DNA of 13,233 bases from an uncultured Clostridium sp. (GTDB lineage Bacteria > Bacillota_A > Clostridia > Lachnospirales > Lachnospiraceae): NCBI GenBank assembly GCA_945836785.1, contig CAMAMD010000021.1:1-13233 (forward strand), read 5' to 3'. The position numbers and the translations under genes are program-made. Below the pieces are notes generated by a model. The model was not told the DNA's origin and searched no databases. It was given only the letters and a program-made list of their open reading frames with translations. Positions 6,990 to 13,233 of the stretch are shown here, piece by piece. Position 1 is the first letter of the stretch; every line of letters begins with the position of its first letter.

Positions 6990-8189
6990 TTAATAAGAAT
7001 CCATGATTGTCTGATACGAGCCGTAAATCGGCTGAATAACCGCAATCATAACGAAGCCGACTACTACAGCCATAATTACAATCATAACCGGCTCCAGATA
7101 TGACACCAGCTTATTAAGTGCCACATCCGAATCAAATTCCATCTGATTTGCGATGGAGACCAGCATATTATCTAAGGAACCTGTCTCTTCACCAACCATG
7201 ATGGAAGAGGATAATTTTTTTGTAAATCCATCTACTTTCTCAATCGCTTCACTTAAATTACTGCCGCCCCGGACATCTGCGATAACCTGGTCGAATTGAC
7301 GTTCAATATAGGTATTCCCTATCGTTGTCTTTGCAATCTGCAGACAATTCATGATAGAAATACCGGCAGAATACAGACTTGACAATGTCCTCGCAAATCT
7401 TGCCGTATAAATAACCTTTCTGAGTTTTCCGATCAACGGTAAATGAAGCTCCATTTTATCTCTTTGATATCGTACGGAAGGAATTGCAAACACCAATTTC
7501 AACACCATATATATCAAAACAACGATAAATAACAAAATATACCATTTATTTTTTACAAAATCACTGACTGCCAATAATACTGTGGTTGCAAGCGGAAGTG
7601 TATCCATCTGCGCAAACAATTGCTCAAACTGCGGGATTACAAACCCCATGATAATTGCAACTACCACAACAATCAACACGCACAGAATCTTAGGATAGGT
7701 CATGGAGCTTTTTACTTTTTGGTTTAATTTATATTCCTTGTCATAGTGTGATGCCAGCTGTAGTGCCACCTTATCCAGATTTCCGCTTGATTCCGAGCTT
7801 TTAATCATATTAATAAATAGTGGCGGAAACGCATCACCCTGTTCAGACAATGCATCTGAAAACGATGTGCCGGAACGAACTTGTTTTAAGACAGAAGCAT
7901 AAATTTCCCGATCCTTTGCCGCTAACGATTCATCTTCGGATATAATGCGAAGTGCCTTTACCAATGTGACACCCGATCCAATCAATTCACCGATATTTCT
8001 CGCAAATTCAGACAACGAATTGGATTTTATGCGCTTAATATTCTTTGCAGCATTCTTGGGCTTTGCACTGATCAGATACTTATTATCTGCTTTCAGCTTC
8101 TCATGCAGGTCAAGCTCATCCCTTGCCGAAAGTGTACCGGTAATTGTCTTCCCGTCTTTATCCTGTGCGCGATATTTATAATAAACCAC
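6990..8189 (-). CDS. pilC: Type IV pilus inner-membrane platform protein PilC (GspF family)
   Basis: The integral membrane platform on which PilB turns and pilins are added. At 399 residues it is the normal family length. The N-terminal cytoplasmic part begins VYYKYRAQDKDGKTITGTL, typical of PilC/GspF. It is followed by two T2SF domains, about 59-183 and 264-386, each ending in hydrophobic segments (about 167-187 and 365-386), with a further membrane region at 215-235. Repeated family signatures are FARNIGELIGSGVTLVKAL and FARTLSSLYSAGISIMNCL, and SSESSGNLDKVA versus VGEETGSLDNML. The start is GTG, preceded by AGGAGGG at eight bases. Its neighbours are the 148-residue membrane protein upstream and the PilMN fusion downstream. 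Confidence 0.95.
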   Translation of the reverse strand: MVYYKYRAQDKDGKTITGTLSARDELDLHEKLKADNKYLISAKPKNAAKNIKRIKSNSLSEFARNIGELIGSGVTLVKALRIISEDESLAAKDREIYASVLKQVRSGTSFSDALSEQGDAFPPLFINMIKSSESSGNLDKVALQLASHYDKEYKLNQKVKSSMTYPKILCVLIVVVVAIIMGFVIPQFEQLFAQMDTLPLATTVLLAVSDFVKNKWYILLFIVVLIYMVLKLVFAIPSVRYQRDKMELHLPLIGKLRKVIYTARFARTLSSLYSAGISIMNCLQIAKTTIGNTYIERQFDQVIADVRGGSNLSEAIEKVDGFTKKLSSSIMVGEETGSLDNMLVSIANQMEFDSDVALNKLVSYLEPVMIVIMAVVVGFVMIAVIQPIYGSYQTIMDSY

Positions 8190-8209
8190 GGAAGCTCCCT
8201 CCTTTGCTT

Positions 8210-8656
8210 TTAATATGAATAATCAAATATAGTCATCAGATAATCCACTTTCCACTGATCACCGTTTACATCATCATATTTATAGATTACTCTGTAATTT
8301 TCTTCCTCATATATCATATATAGAATTCTGCGTTCAGCCGTATCATACGACAGGACCTCAACTTCACCCGTTTGCCCTACAATGTCATACAACTGCTGTT
8401 CCACCCCCGATGAAAGCCCGTTCGGGCTGTTCGGGTTATACACAGACTTATTTTCTCTGTAGTATTCAATATCCATCATATCCAATGCCAGCTTTACATT
8501 TTTCCCCTGCCGGAGAATCAGTCTCCCCTCCGTTATGATACGGAAGTAAGAAAATGCTGCCACACCAAGAACAAACACAATCAAGATAACAATTATAATT
8601 ACATTCAACCTGTGTTTTCTTATTTTTTTTAACTCTTTTACCTGATCTTCTTCCAT
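8210..8656 (-). CDS. Small single-pass membrane protein in the pilus operon, unknown function
   Basis: 148 residues. A basic cytoplasmic start (KELKKIRKHR) precedes one strong membrane helix at about 18-40, then about 105 extracytoplasmic residues. These include RQGKNVKLALDMMDIEYY, a flexible NPNSPNG stretch and a beta-rich, Tyr-rich end (YRVIYKYDDVNGDQWKVDYL). There is no class III prepilin leader (no Gly before a hydrophobic run with Glu+5), so it should not be a PilD substrate. I do not recognise a named family. It has an AGAGGG site seven bases before the ATG and lies between pilD and pilC. That position suggests a pilus accessory role, perhaps replacing a missing periplasmic alignment component in a monoderm cell (inference). 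Confidence 0.85.
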   Translation of the reverse strand: MEEDQVKELKKIRKHRLNVIIIVILIVFVLGVAAFSYFRIITEGRLILRQGKNVKLALDMMDIEYYRENKSVYNPNSPNGLSSGVEQQLYDIVGQTGEVEVLSYDTAERRILYMIYEEENYRVIYKYDDVNGDQWKVDYLMTIFDYSY

Positions 8657-8706
8657 ATCATTCCCTCTTAATTCCGAACAATCTCACATATTTCAAAGCA
8701 ATAATT

Positions 8707-9528
8707 TTAAACCAATACCATGATCCCCTTTATCATATTCAGATACAAATCCACAATATAAGTTCCAAATCCCCCATAGGCTGCAACTGCAATTCCGATA
8801 CTCAGAAACGGACCGAACGCAAAATGATCTTTTCTGCCTTTTTTCTTTGTGACCAACACATAGATTCCATATACTCCACCAAGAATCACCCCGATCAGAA
8901 ACGCTGCTACGTTAGCTTTCCATCCAAGCAAAACACCTGCGGCAGCCATCATTTTAATGTCTCCGCCCCCAAATCCTCCCGGAATAATCAGTACAATCAG
9001 GAGAAGCGGAACGCTGATGCAAAATACACCGATTACTCTTTCCAAAAGACCAGGTCCGGGCAGTGTCCATATTGAAATAACCCCCAACACCGCCAGAATG
9101 ATATTTAATACCGGCGGAATATACTGTGTATCTGCATCAATAAAAGCGATAGTTGTCAAAATGCAATATACCAGAAATAATGTCAGAGCTTCCGGACTGA
9201 GTCCATAATAAACAACCACGGACACAGCCAGAATTCCACCTAACAGTTCAACCAGCGTATAACGCGGTGATATCGTTTCAAAGCAGTACACACATTTTCT
9301 TTTATTGTACAACCATGAAAAAATCGGGATAGATTCCCTGATTCTCCATTCATGCCCACAATGTGGACACTTACTCCTTCCGGTACTTATTTTTTCACCG
9401 TCTTCAACCGGTAACCGGGCAATCACCACATTTAAAAAAGAAAAAACAACGGCACCAATTAAAAAGACAATGATAAATATACAAGCTTTCAAAATTATAC
9501 CCGGCACCATATTTACAACTAAAAGCAT
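8707..9528 (-). CDS. pilD: Prepilin peptidase PilD (A24 family, with N-terminal methyltransferase-type domain)
   Basis: An aspartic membrane protease that removes the prepilin leader after Gly and usually N-methylates the new N-terminus. In its 273 residues, the first membrane helix (about 10-33) leads into FLNVVIARLP. A cytoplasmic loop with C54-x2-C57 and C79-x2-C82 follows, the zinc-type tetracysteine of full-length PilD. The catalytic aspartates are D131 in AFIDADTQYIP and D190 in FGGGDIK, the two family signatures. About eight membrane segments are visible. AGGAGG lies five bases before the ATG. Its substrates, three prepilins, are encoded directly upstream, the nearest ending 23 bases before it. 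Confidence 0.96.
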   Translation of the reverse strand: MLLVVNMVPGIILKACIFIIVFLIGAVVFSFLNVVIARLPVEDGEKISTGRSKCPHCGHEWRIRESIPIFSWLYNKRKCVYCFETISPRYTLVELLGGILAVSVVVYYGLSPEALTLFLVYCILTTIAFIDADTQYIPPVLNIILAVLGVISIWTLPGPGLLERVIGVFCISVPLLLIVLIIPGGFGGGDIKMMAAAGVLLGWKANVAAFLIGVILGGVYGIYVLVTKKKGRKDHFAFGPFLSIGIAVAAYGGFGTYIVDLYLNMIKGIMVLV

Positions 9529-9551
9529 ATGCTCCTCCTTATTTCATGTTA

Positions 9552-10151
9552 TCAAAAATTAATCTTATCCACATTCACACATTTAATATAATATGTTGTT
9601 GTATAATCTCCATATCGGTTACTGTGTAAAACCAGCGTCATTTTGACAACATTATCCGGATAATCATCCCCGGGATCTTCAAACTTTAACTTTTTTACAG
9701 TATAACCCATATATGCCTTGGAATCAAATCTCCAATCCACTGCATCATATTTTATGGATCCCTCCGTCACCTCAGCATAGCGGATATTCATATACATACC
9801 CTGAGATGTGCCATCTGCATCTATCTGCGGGGACGCTGTAATCGTAATATTACTTCCCGTTGCATCTACAAATGAAATCTGATCAATATCACTTCCGTCT
9901 GTTATAACCTGGGGATTTGACGCGGAACGGGCTCCCTCAAGCTGCCCGATAATTTTATTTGAAATCATATTGGACACCTGCAATCCGTTCGTGTTTCCGC
10001 TGGCTGCATAATAAATACCAATTGTATAACTGATAATCCGTGTTGCAGCCACTATAAATAATGACAACAGTGCAAAGGTAACAATCATCTCGGTCAGTGT
10101 CAGGCCTGCATTATTTAATTGTCTCATTTTTTTATTTGTTATCTTTTTCAC
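9552..10151 (-). CDS. Minor prepilin, class III leader (GspJ/PilW-like)
   Basis: 199 residues with a PilD-type leader: positively charged residues 1-10, then NNAG|LTLTEMIVTFALL, cleaved after G16 and with E21 at the +5 position. A hydrophobic helix (17-40) continues into the pilin spine. The C-terminal part is mixed beta and shows no disulphide pair. Its size and position as the last of the prepilin set suggest a minor pilin of the priming/tip complex rather than the major subunit (inference). The start is GTG, with only weak upstream matches (GAGAG, GGTG). The preceding gene's TAA lies in the same frame five codons earlier, so translation may depend on coupling to that gene. Confidence 0.88.
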   Translation of the reverse strand: MKKITNKKMRQLNNAGLTLTEMIVTFALLSLFIVAATRIISYTIGIYYAASGNTNGLQVSNMISNKIIGQLEGARSASNPQVITDGSDIDQISFVDATGSNITITASPQIDADGTSQGMYMNIRYAEVTEGSIKYDAVDWRFDSKAYMGYTVKKLKFEDPGDDYPDNVVKMTLVLHSNRYGDYTTTYYIKCVNVDKINF

Positions 10152-10166
10152 TGCACACCAGCTCTC

Positions 10167-10559
10167 TTATTGGTTCGTATCTATTTTTTCCCGCAAGAAG
10201 AATATATTCACATCCAGAGTATCCGCTTCCGCATCATCTAAAACTGTTATACTTGACAGCTTATATATATCCGCAGACAGCGAAATCGGTGTAGAACCAC
10301 CGGGCATATCTGGCGCAGGCACCAACGACAGAGAAACACTTTCAGTTGATGCAGAATCAGCAACGGATTTTAAGTACATTTCCTTCTGCAACGACTCTTC
10401 TGCTCTTCTTAAATCCACCGAACTGTAGTATATATTTGTGGCAGCAACAATGATTCCACTCAACATGCCAAGCATCAGCACCAGAATCACAAATCCCATG
10501 AGGATTTCCACCATTGTCATACCGCTATTTTTTTTTGGTAAGTTGCTTTTTGTATTCAT
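10167..10559 (-). CDS. Minor prepilin, class III leader (GspI/PilV-like)
   Basis: About 130 residues. The leader ends KKNSG|MTMVEILMGFVILVL, with Glu at +5 of the mature form, so PilD should cleave after the Gly. One hydrophobic helix and a short globular domain follow, with Pro/Gly-rich PAPDMPGGSTP. Two ATGs are possible. The upstream one (10565-10563) is only one base from its GGAAGGG site, while the second (10559-10557) is seven bases away, so I chose the second; the alternative start is 10565. The small size and order (after the GspK-like gene, before the GspJ-like gene) fit a GspI/PilV-type minor pilin, but the subfamily is inferred from position. Confidence 0.86.
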   Translation of the reverse strand: MNTKSNLPKKNSGMTMVEILMGFVILVLMLGMLSGIIVAATNIYYSSVDLRRAEESLQKEMYLKSVADSASTESVSLSLVPAPDMPGGSTPISLSADIYKLSSITVLDDAEADTLDVNIFFLREKIDTNQ

Positions 10560-10566
10560 TGGCATT

Positions 10567-10573
10567 CCCTTCC
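10567..10573 (-). promoter_or_regulatory. Ribosome binding site deciding the start of the GspI/PilV-like prepilin
   Basis: GGAAGGG on the minus strand. It sits one base from the ATG at 10565 and seven bases from the in-frame ATG at 10559. Normal spacing favours the second, giving a protein beginning MNTKSNLPKK. Confidence 0.55.
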
Positions 10574-10589
10574 ATATCTATATACACAA

Positions 10590-11237
10590 TTACAATGAAA
10601 CCGCCGGATATATCGTCTCTATAATATAATACTGCACATCACGGTCCGTCCCATCGCCTCTCACGCATTTTATCGTGGCCTTGATAGAATAAGTACCATT
10701 TCCTGCAGGTTCCTCATTTGATTCCCCAGGATCTTCGGAGTTATTTTGCCCGTTTTCCTCTTCCATTCCGTTATTATCCTGATCATCCTCTTCATCCCCT
10801 TCGTCTCCTCCATCATCATCCGGCAGATTCAGGCTATAGGTAAAGGTAACTGACAGGTTATAATCTCCCAAAGCATTTCCATCATCTAACGTTAAGCGAA
10901 GCTCCGACACTACATCATCTGCCAAAGGACCCTCCTCCGCAGCCTTTGCAGCTTCCTCACTTATCCACTTTCCGCTTTCAATCTGATTCCTGAAATAAAT
11001 GCACAAATCCGAATCAGGTTTTTTTAACTCTTCTTTTAATGTTTCTGAGGTACTCTGTGCCAAAATCTTGCACTGAGCCTGTGTCACCTGTCTGGAAGTC
11101 TGCGCAAACAACGTATATGTAACCAACAGAAGGGACAGGCAAAACACCATTACAACCGCACTGACAATCAATACCACAATCATTGCCACGCCGGCGTTAT
11201 TCTGTCTTTTTTTCAACGCACTTATCTTTCTGTCCAT
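10590..11237 (-). CDS. Prepilin-like minor pilin lacking Glu+5 (GspK/PilX-like), with acidic insertion
   Basis: 215 residues. The leader MDRKISALKKRQNNAG is followed by VAMIVVLIVSAVVMVF. Cleavage after G16 is expected, but the +5 residue is Val (V21), not Glu. Lack of Glu+5 is known for GspK-type pseudopilins, which cap the filament tip. After the spine helix (17-45) comes a helical segment, then a beta region interrupted by an Asp/Glu/Asn/Gly-rich stretch at 140-181, and a C-terminal beta part ending YYIIETIYPAVSL. A strong AGGAGGG is nine bases before the ATG. It is the first of three linked prepilin genes and lies just after the large surface-protein gene. Confidence 0.85.
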   Translation of the reverse strand: MDRKISALKKRQNNAGVAMIVVLIVSAVVMVFCLSLLLVTYTLFAQTSRQVTQAQCKILAQSTSETLKEELKKPDSDLCIYFRNQIESGKWISEEAAKAAEEGPLADDVVSELRLTLDDGNALGDYNLSVTFTYSLNLPDDDGGDEGDEEDDQDNNGMEEENGQNNSEDPGESNEEPAGNGTYSIKATIKCVRGDGTDRDVQYYIIETIYPAVSL

Positions 11238-11275
11238 GTTGTTTTGCCCTCCTTCCTATCTTACTTCATCACATA

Positions 11276-13180
11276 CTATCTTCTTTCGTAAATTCCGTCA
11301 TTGCCATGTGTATATGCTGTACCCGGCTTCACATTCTGGCTTACCGTAACCTTGGATGTAAAATAATTCTCACCCACATCATATGTGGTCTCTCCCAGCC
11401 GTGTAATATCCGGTAATACAATCAAAAAGCTTCCATCGCCCGTCTGCGTGTCCTCAACATATCTTAACTGAGCAGTCATCGTATATGTTGTAGACACAAT
11501 CGTAAATGCTTTGCCAAGCTCCGGTATATCTATCAAGTGCAAATCACCTTCACTATTTTCAGTGTCAGAGTCAAACGGATTACCAATCACTCCTATCCAC
11601 ACCGCATCCGGATTCTGCTCACATACCGGCTTTCCGCTCTGCTGTTCAGGATCCGCTGTCACGCCATCAGCCGCCAGATATACATCCCATGTTCCGTCAA
11701 AACTTGTCACATCCGAACTTCTCGTCAAATGCCGCTGTAAATACAAGTCATATACTGGTGCCTCCGTAACCTCATCTGGTTTCTTACCCACAATGCTGAT
11801 TCTATAGCCATCTACATTTTTGTCCTCGCTAAAGCACAGCGTCTTGCTTGCAACCTGAATTTCACGGTTACTATCCTGTGATTCATTATACAATGTACCA
11901 TCATAATAATACCGTATAACATTCTCTGACGCATCCTCATCCTCTGTGTCAACCGAGCTTCCCTCCGTCAAATTGACATTATCAAGCTGCAGTTTTGGAA
12001 TCGGAACCCACACATAGTTTACGGTTCTGCCGGATAGATCCTGATCAGTCCATTGTGAATCAATTTCTGTTGTATTCGTTGCCTGCAATGCAATCTTCAT
12101 CCACTTTCCTGCATATTCACCCGGATAATTTTCAAAGGCAGTGATGTCAACAGACTTCACATTTCCTTCTGACACTTTTCCCAAAATACATGCTACATCC
12201 TTAGAATATAAGGTATTGATTGCCCCTGTATTCCATGCAGTCTCCACCGTTTCCGTGCCACTTTCAGCACCTGAAGGCTTACTGTCATAGATTGCAACCG
12301 CCATGGCTATCTCATCCGTTGCATTATAATCATATGTATAATTCACTTCTGAATATTGGAAAGCAAATCCCGTTTTGTATGCAGTCATTGTCACCTGTGT
12401 ATCTTCAGTCAGTTGGGTACCATCTGCCAAGGTAACGCCTAATTTCGATACATCCGGCACCTTCAAACGGGCAGGTATCGTTAATTCTGTCTTAACACCA
12501 TCTGCACTATCTGTATAGTTTTCCGCATTTGTTCTGGCAATTGCCTTAACAGATATCTCAACAATGTCATCCGTATTAAAATCAGATAAATTGATGCGTG
12601 TCGTACAAGCATTATCCTCTTTTGTATAATCTCCTGTCACATCAGTCACAACACCCTGGGCCTGAAGTTCTGCAATATCCAGCCCTATCGTGTCGGTGCC
12701 ATTTTGTATATCCGATACATAATAATAATGCGTCTGCGTCCTCTGATTTTCATCAGCAGCACTTGCTAGTTTTACAGTAATCAGATATCCGCCCAGATCC
12801 TGTTTTTGATTTTGATCGGTAATTGCACCCCACTTCACCTCATAAACCAAATCATCCGTAATGTACTGACCGTTTTCCATAAGCAGTGAAACAGTTGGCT
12901 TTGAAATGGTATTCATCTTGAGCTTAACCTGTATACTCTTATCTGTATATCTCGGCAGAATATAGGTTGCACCATTTGCATCTGTCCTGGCATTTCCGTT
13001 ATTATACGAATATGCCCTCACAGAACTCAAAGAGCCAAGCCGCATAATTCGCGCTGTCAGCTTCGGATAGGTTCCCCATACATCATTTGAATCCGTAAAT
13101 GTACATTCATAATCCCATACATTGTATGTCGTAGGGGTAACACCATCCCGTGTCGTAAACGTTCTTACTGTACCACCCGC
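11276..13180 (-). CDS. Large beta-rich extracellular protein of the pilus operon, 5' end missing or broken; candidate tip adhesin
   Basis: The frame is open from 13180 to the stop at 11276 (about 634 codons), but I see no true start. The first ATG (13045) lacks a ribosome binding site, and the frame clearly reads protein-like upstream of it (for example TTYNVWDYECTFTDSNDVWG). It is closed by TAA at 13183-13181, with more stops behind. The sequence is rich in Thr, Asp, Val and Tyr, with few Cys and no membrane segment. From the 13045 Met there appear to be three loosely similar blocks (about 50-190, 192-348, 350-530), each with strands such as VYEVKWG, GYLITVKL and GYRISIVG, resembling fibronectin-III-like modules (inference). 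Its place immediately before the GspK-like pilin suggests a pilus-tip or surface adhesin, possibly itself with a pilin N-terminus off-window. No named family is recognised. Confidence 0.72.
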   Translation of the reverse strand, partial: AGGTVRTFTTRDGVTPTTYNVWDYECTFTDSNDVWGTYPKLTARIMRLGSLSSVRAYSYNNGNARTDANGATYILPRYTDKSIQVKLKMNTISKPTVSLLMENGQYITDDLVYEVKWGAITDQNQKQDLGGYLITVKLASAADENQRTQTHYYYVSDIQNGTDTIGLDIAELQAQGVVTDVTGDYTKEDNACTTRINLSDFNTDDIVEISVKAIARTNAENYTDSADGVKTELTIPARLKVPDVSKLGVTLADGTQLTEDTQVTMTAYKTGFAFQYSEVNYTYDYNATDEIAMAVAIYDSKPSGAESGTETVETAWNTGAINTLYSKDVACILGKVSEGNVKSVDITAFENYPGEYAGKWMKIALQATNTTEIDSQWTDQDLSGRTVNYVWVPIPKLQLDNVNLTEGSSVDTEDEDASENVIRYYYDGTLYNESQDSNREIQVASKTLCFSEDKNVDGYRISIVGKKPDEVTEAPVYDLYLQRHLTRSSDVTSFDGTWDVYLAADGVTADPEQQSGKPVCEQNPDAVWIGVIGNPFDSDTENSEGDLHLIDIPELGKAFTIVSTTYTMTAQLRYVEDTQTGDGSFLIVLPDITRLGETTYDVGENYFTSKVTVSQNVKPGTAYTHGNDGIYERR

Positions 13181-13233
13181 TTACTATAACAGCTACAGTA
13201 CTGCATCCTATCGGGTTGATTTGATTGGTACAA

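Noticed and set aside
3051..11237. Type II secretion or competence (ComG) system instead of a type IV pilus
   Set aside because: MshEN-containing PilB, the PilMN fusion, PilO and full-length zinc-type PilD together fit a T4P system; ComG operons lack PilM/N/O.
12983..13045. ATG at 13045 as the true start of the large surface protein
   Set aside because: No ribosome binding site precedes it and the frame reads protein-like for 45 further codons upstream.
13140..13233. Possible inverted-repeat chimera at the right edge
   Set aside because: Only an 8-bp palindrome (13196-13203) is present; flanking bases do not pair beyond it.

Overview
The window looks like a low-GC Firmicute of class Clostridia, most likely a Lachnospiraceae relative (inference). 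The grounds are strong AGGAGG-type ribosome binding sites, a cdaA-cdaR type c-di-AMP locus, and a type IV pilus (T4P) operon in monoderm form, with PilB, PilC, PilD, PilM/N and PilO but no outer-membrane secretin (PilQ) or PilP in view. Every gene I can support lies on the minus strand, so the biology reads from the right edge to the left. There are no RNA genes, insertion sequences, CRISPR arrays or gene-free stretches over 300 bases.

Region 1 (about 13233 down to 3051) is a T4P operon. In transcription order it holds: a large beta-rich surface protein whose 5' end is missing or broken at the window edge; a GspK/PilX-like prepilin without Glu+5; two further minor prepilins with class III leader motifs; prepilin peptidase PilD; a small single-pass membrane protein of unknown function; platform protein PilC; a PilM-PilN fusion; PilO; and assembly ATPase PilB with two N-terminal MshEN (c-di-GMP-binding type) motifs. 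PilB would power assembly on PilC, the PilMN fusion and PilO would form the inner alignment complex, PilD would process the prepilins, and the three minor pilins plus the large protein are candidates for a priming or tip complex. No PilT retraction ATPase and no obvious abundant major pilin are visible. A strong rho-independent terminator (2981-3019) closes the operon just after pilB.

Region 2 (2945 down to 1) is a separate unit starting at a good sigma-A-type promoter (2916-2945). It encodes two tightly linked membrane proteins that I cannot assign to a named function. The first has two membrane segments and a charged coiled-coil tail. The second is polytopic, with a tyrosine/acid-rich motif and a tail of QNR-type pentapeptide repeats. 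They are followed by the diadenylate cyclase CdaA (DGA and RHR motifs present) and the first codons of the next gene, probably its regulator CdaR, which overlaps the cdaA 3' end.

The most interesting points are the c-di-GMP-type input on PilB, the pilM-pilN fusion that keeps a degenerate PilN N-terminal peptide at the junction, the large candidate tip protein with an apparent frame break at its 5' end, the unassigned 148-residue protein inside the pilus operon, and the two unassigned membrane proteins transcribed ahead of the c-di-AMP synthase.
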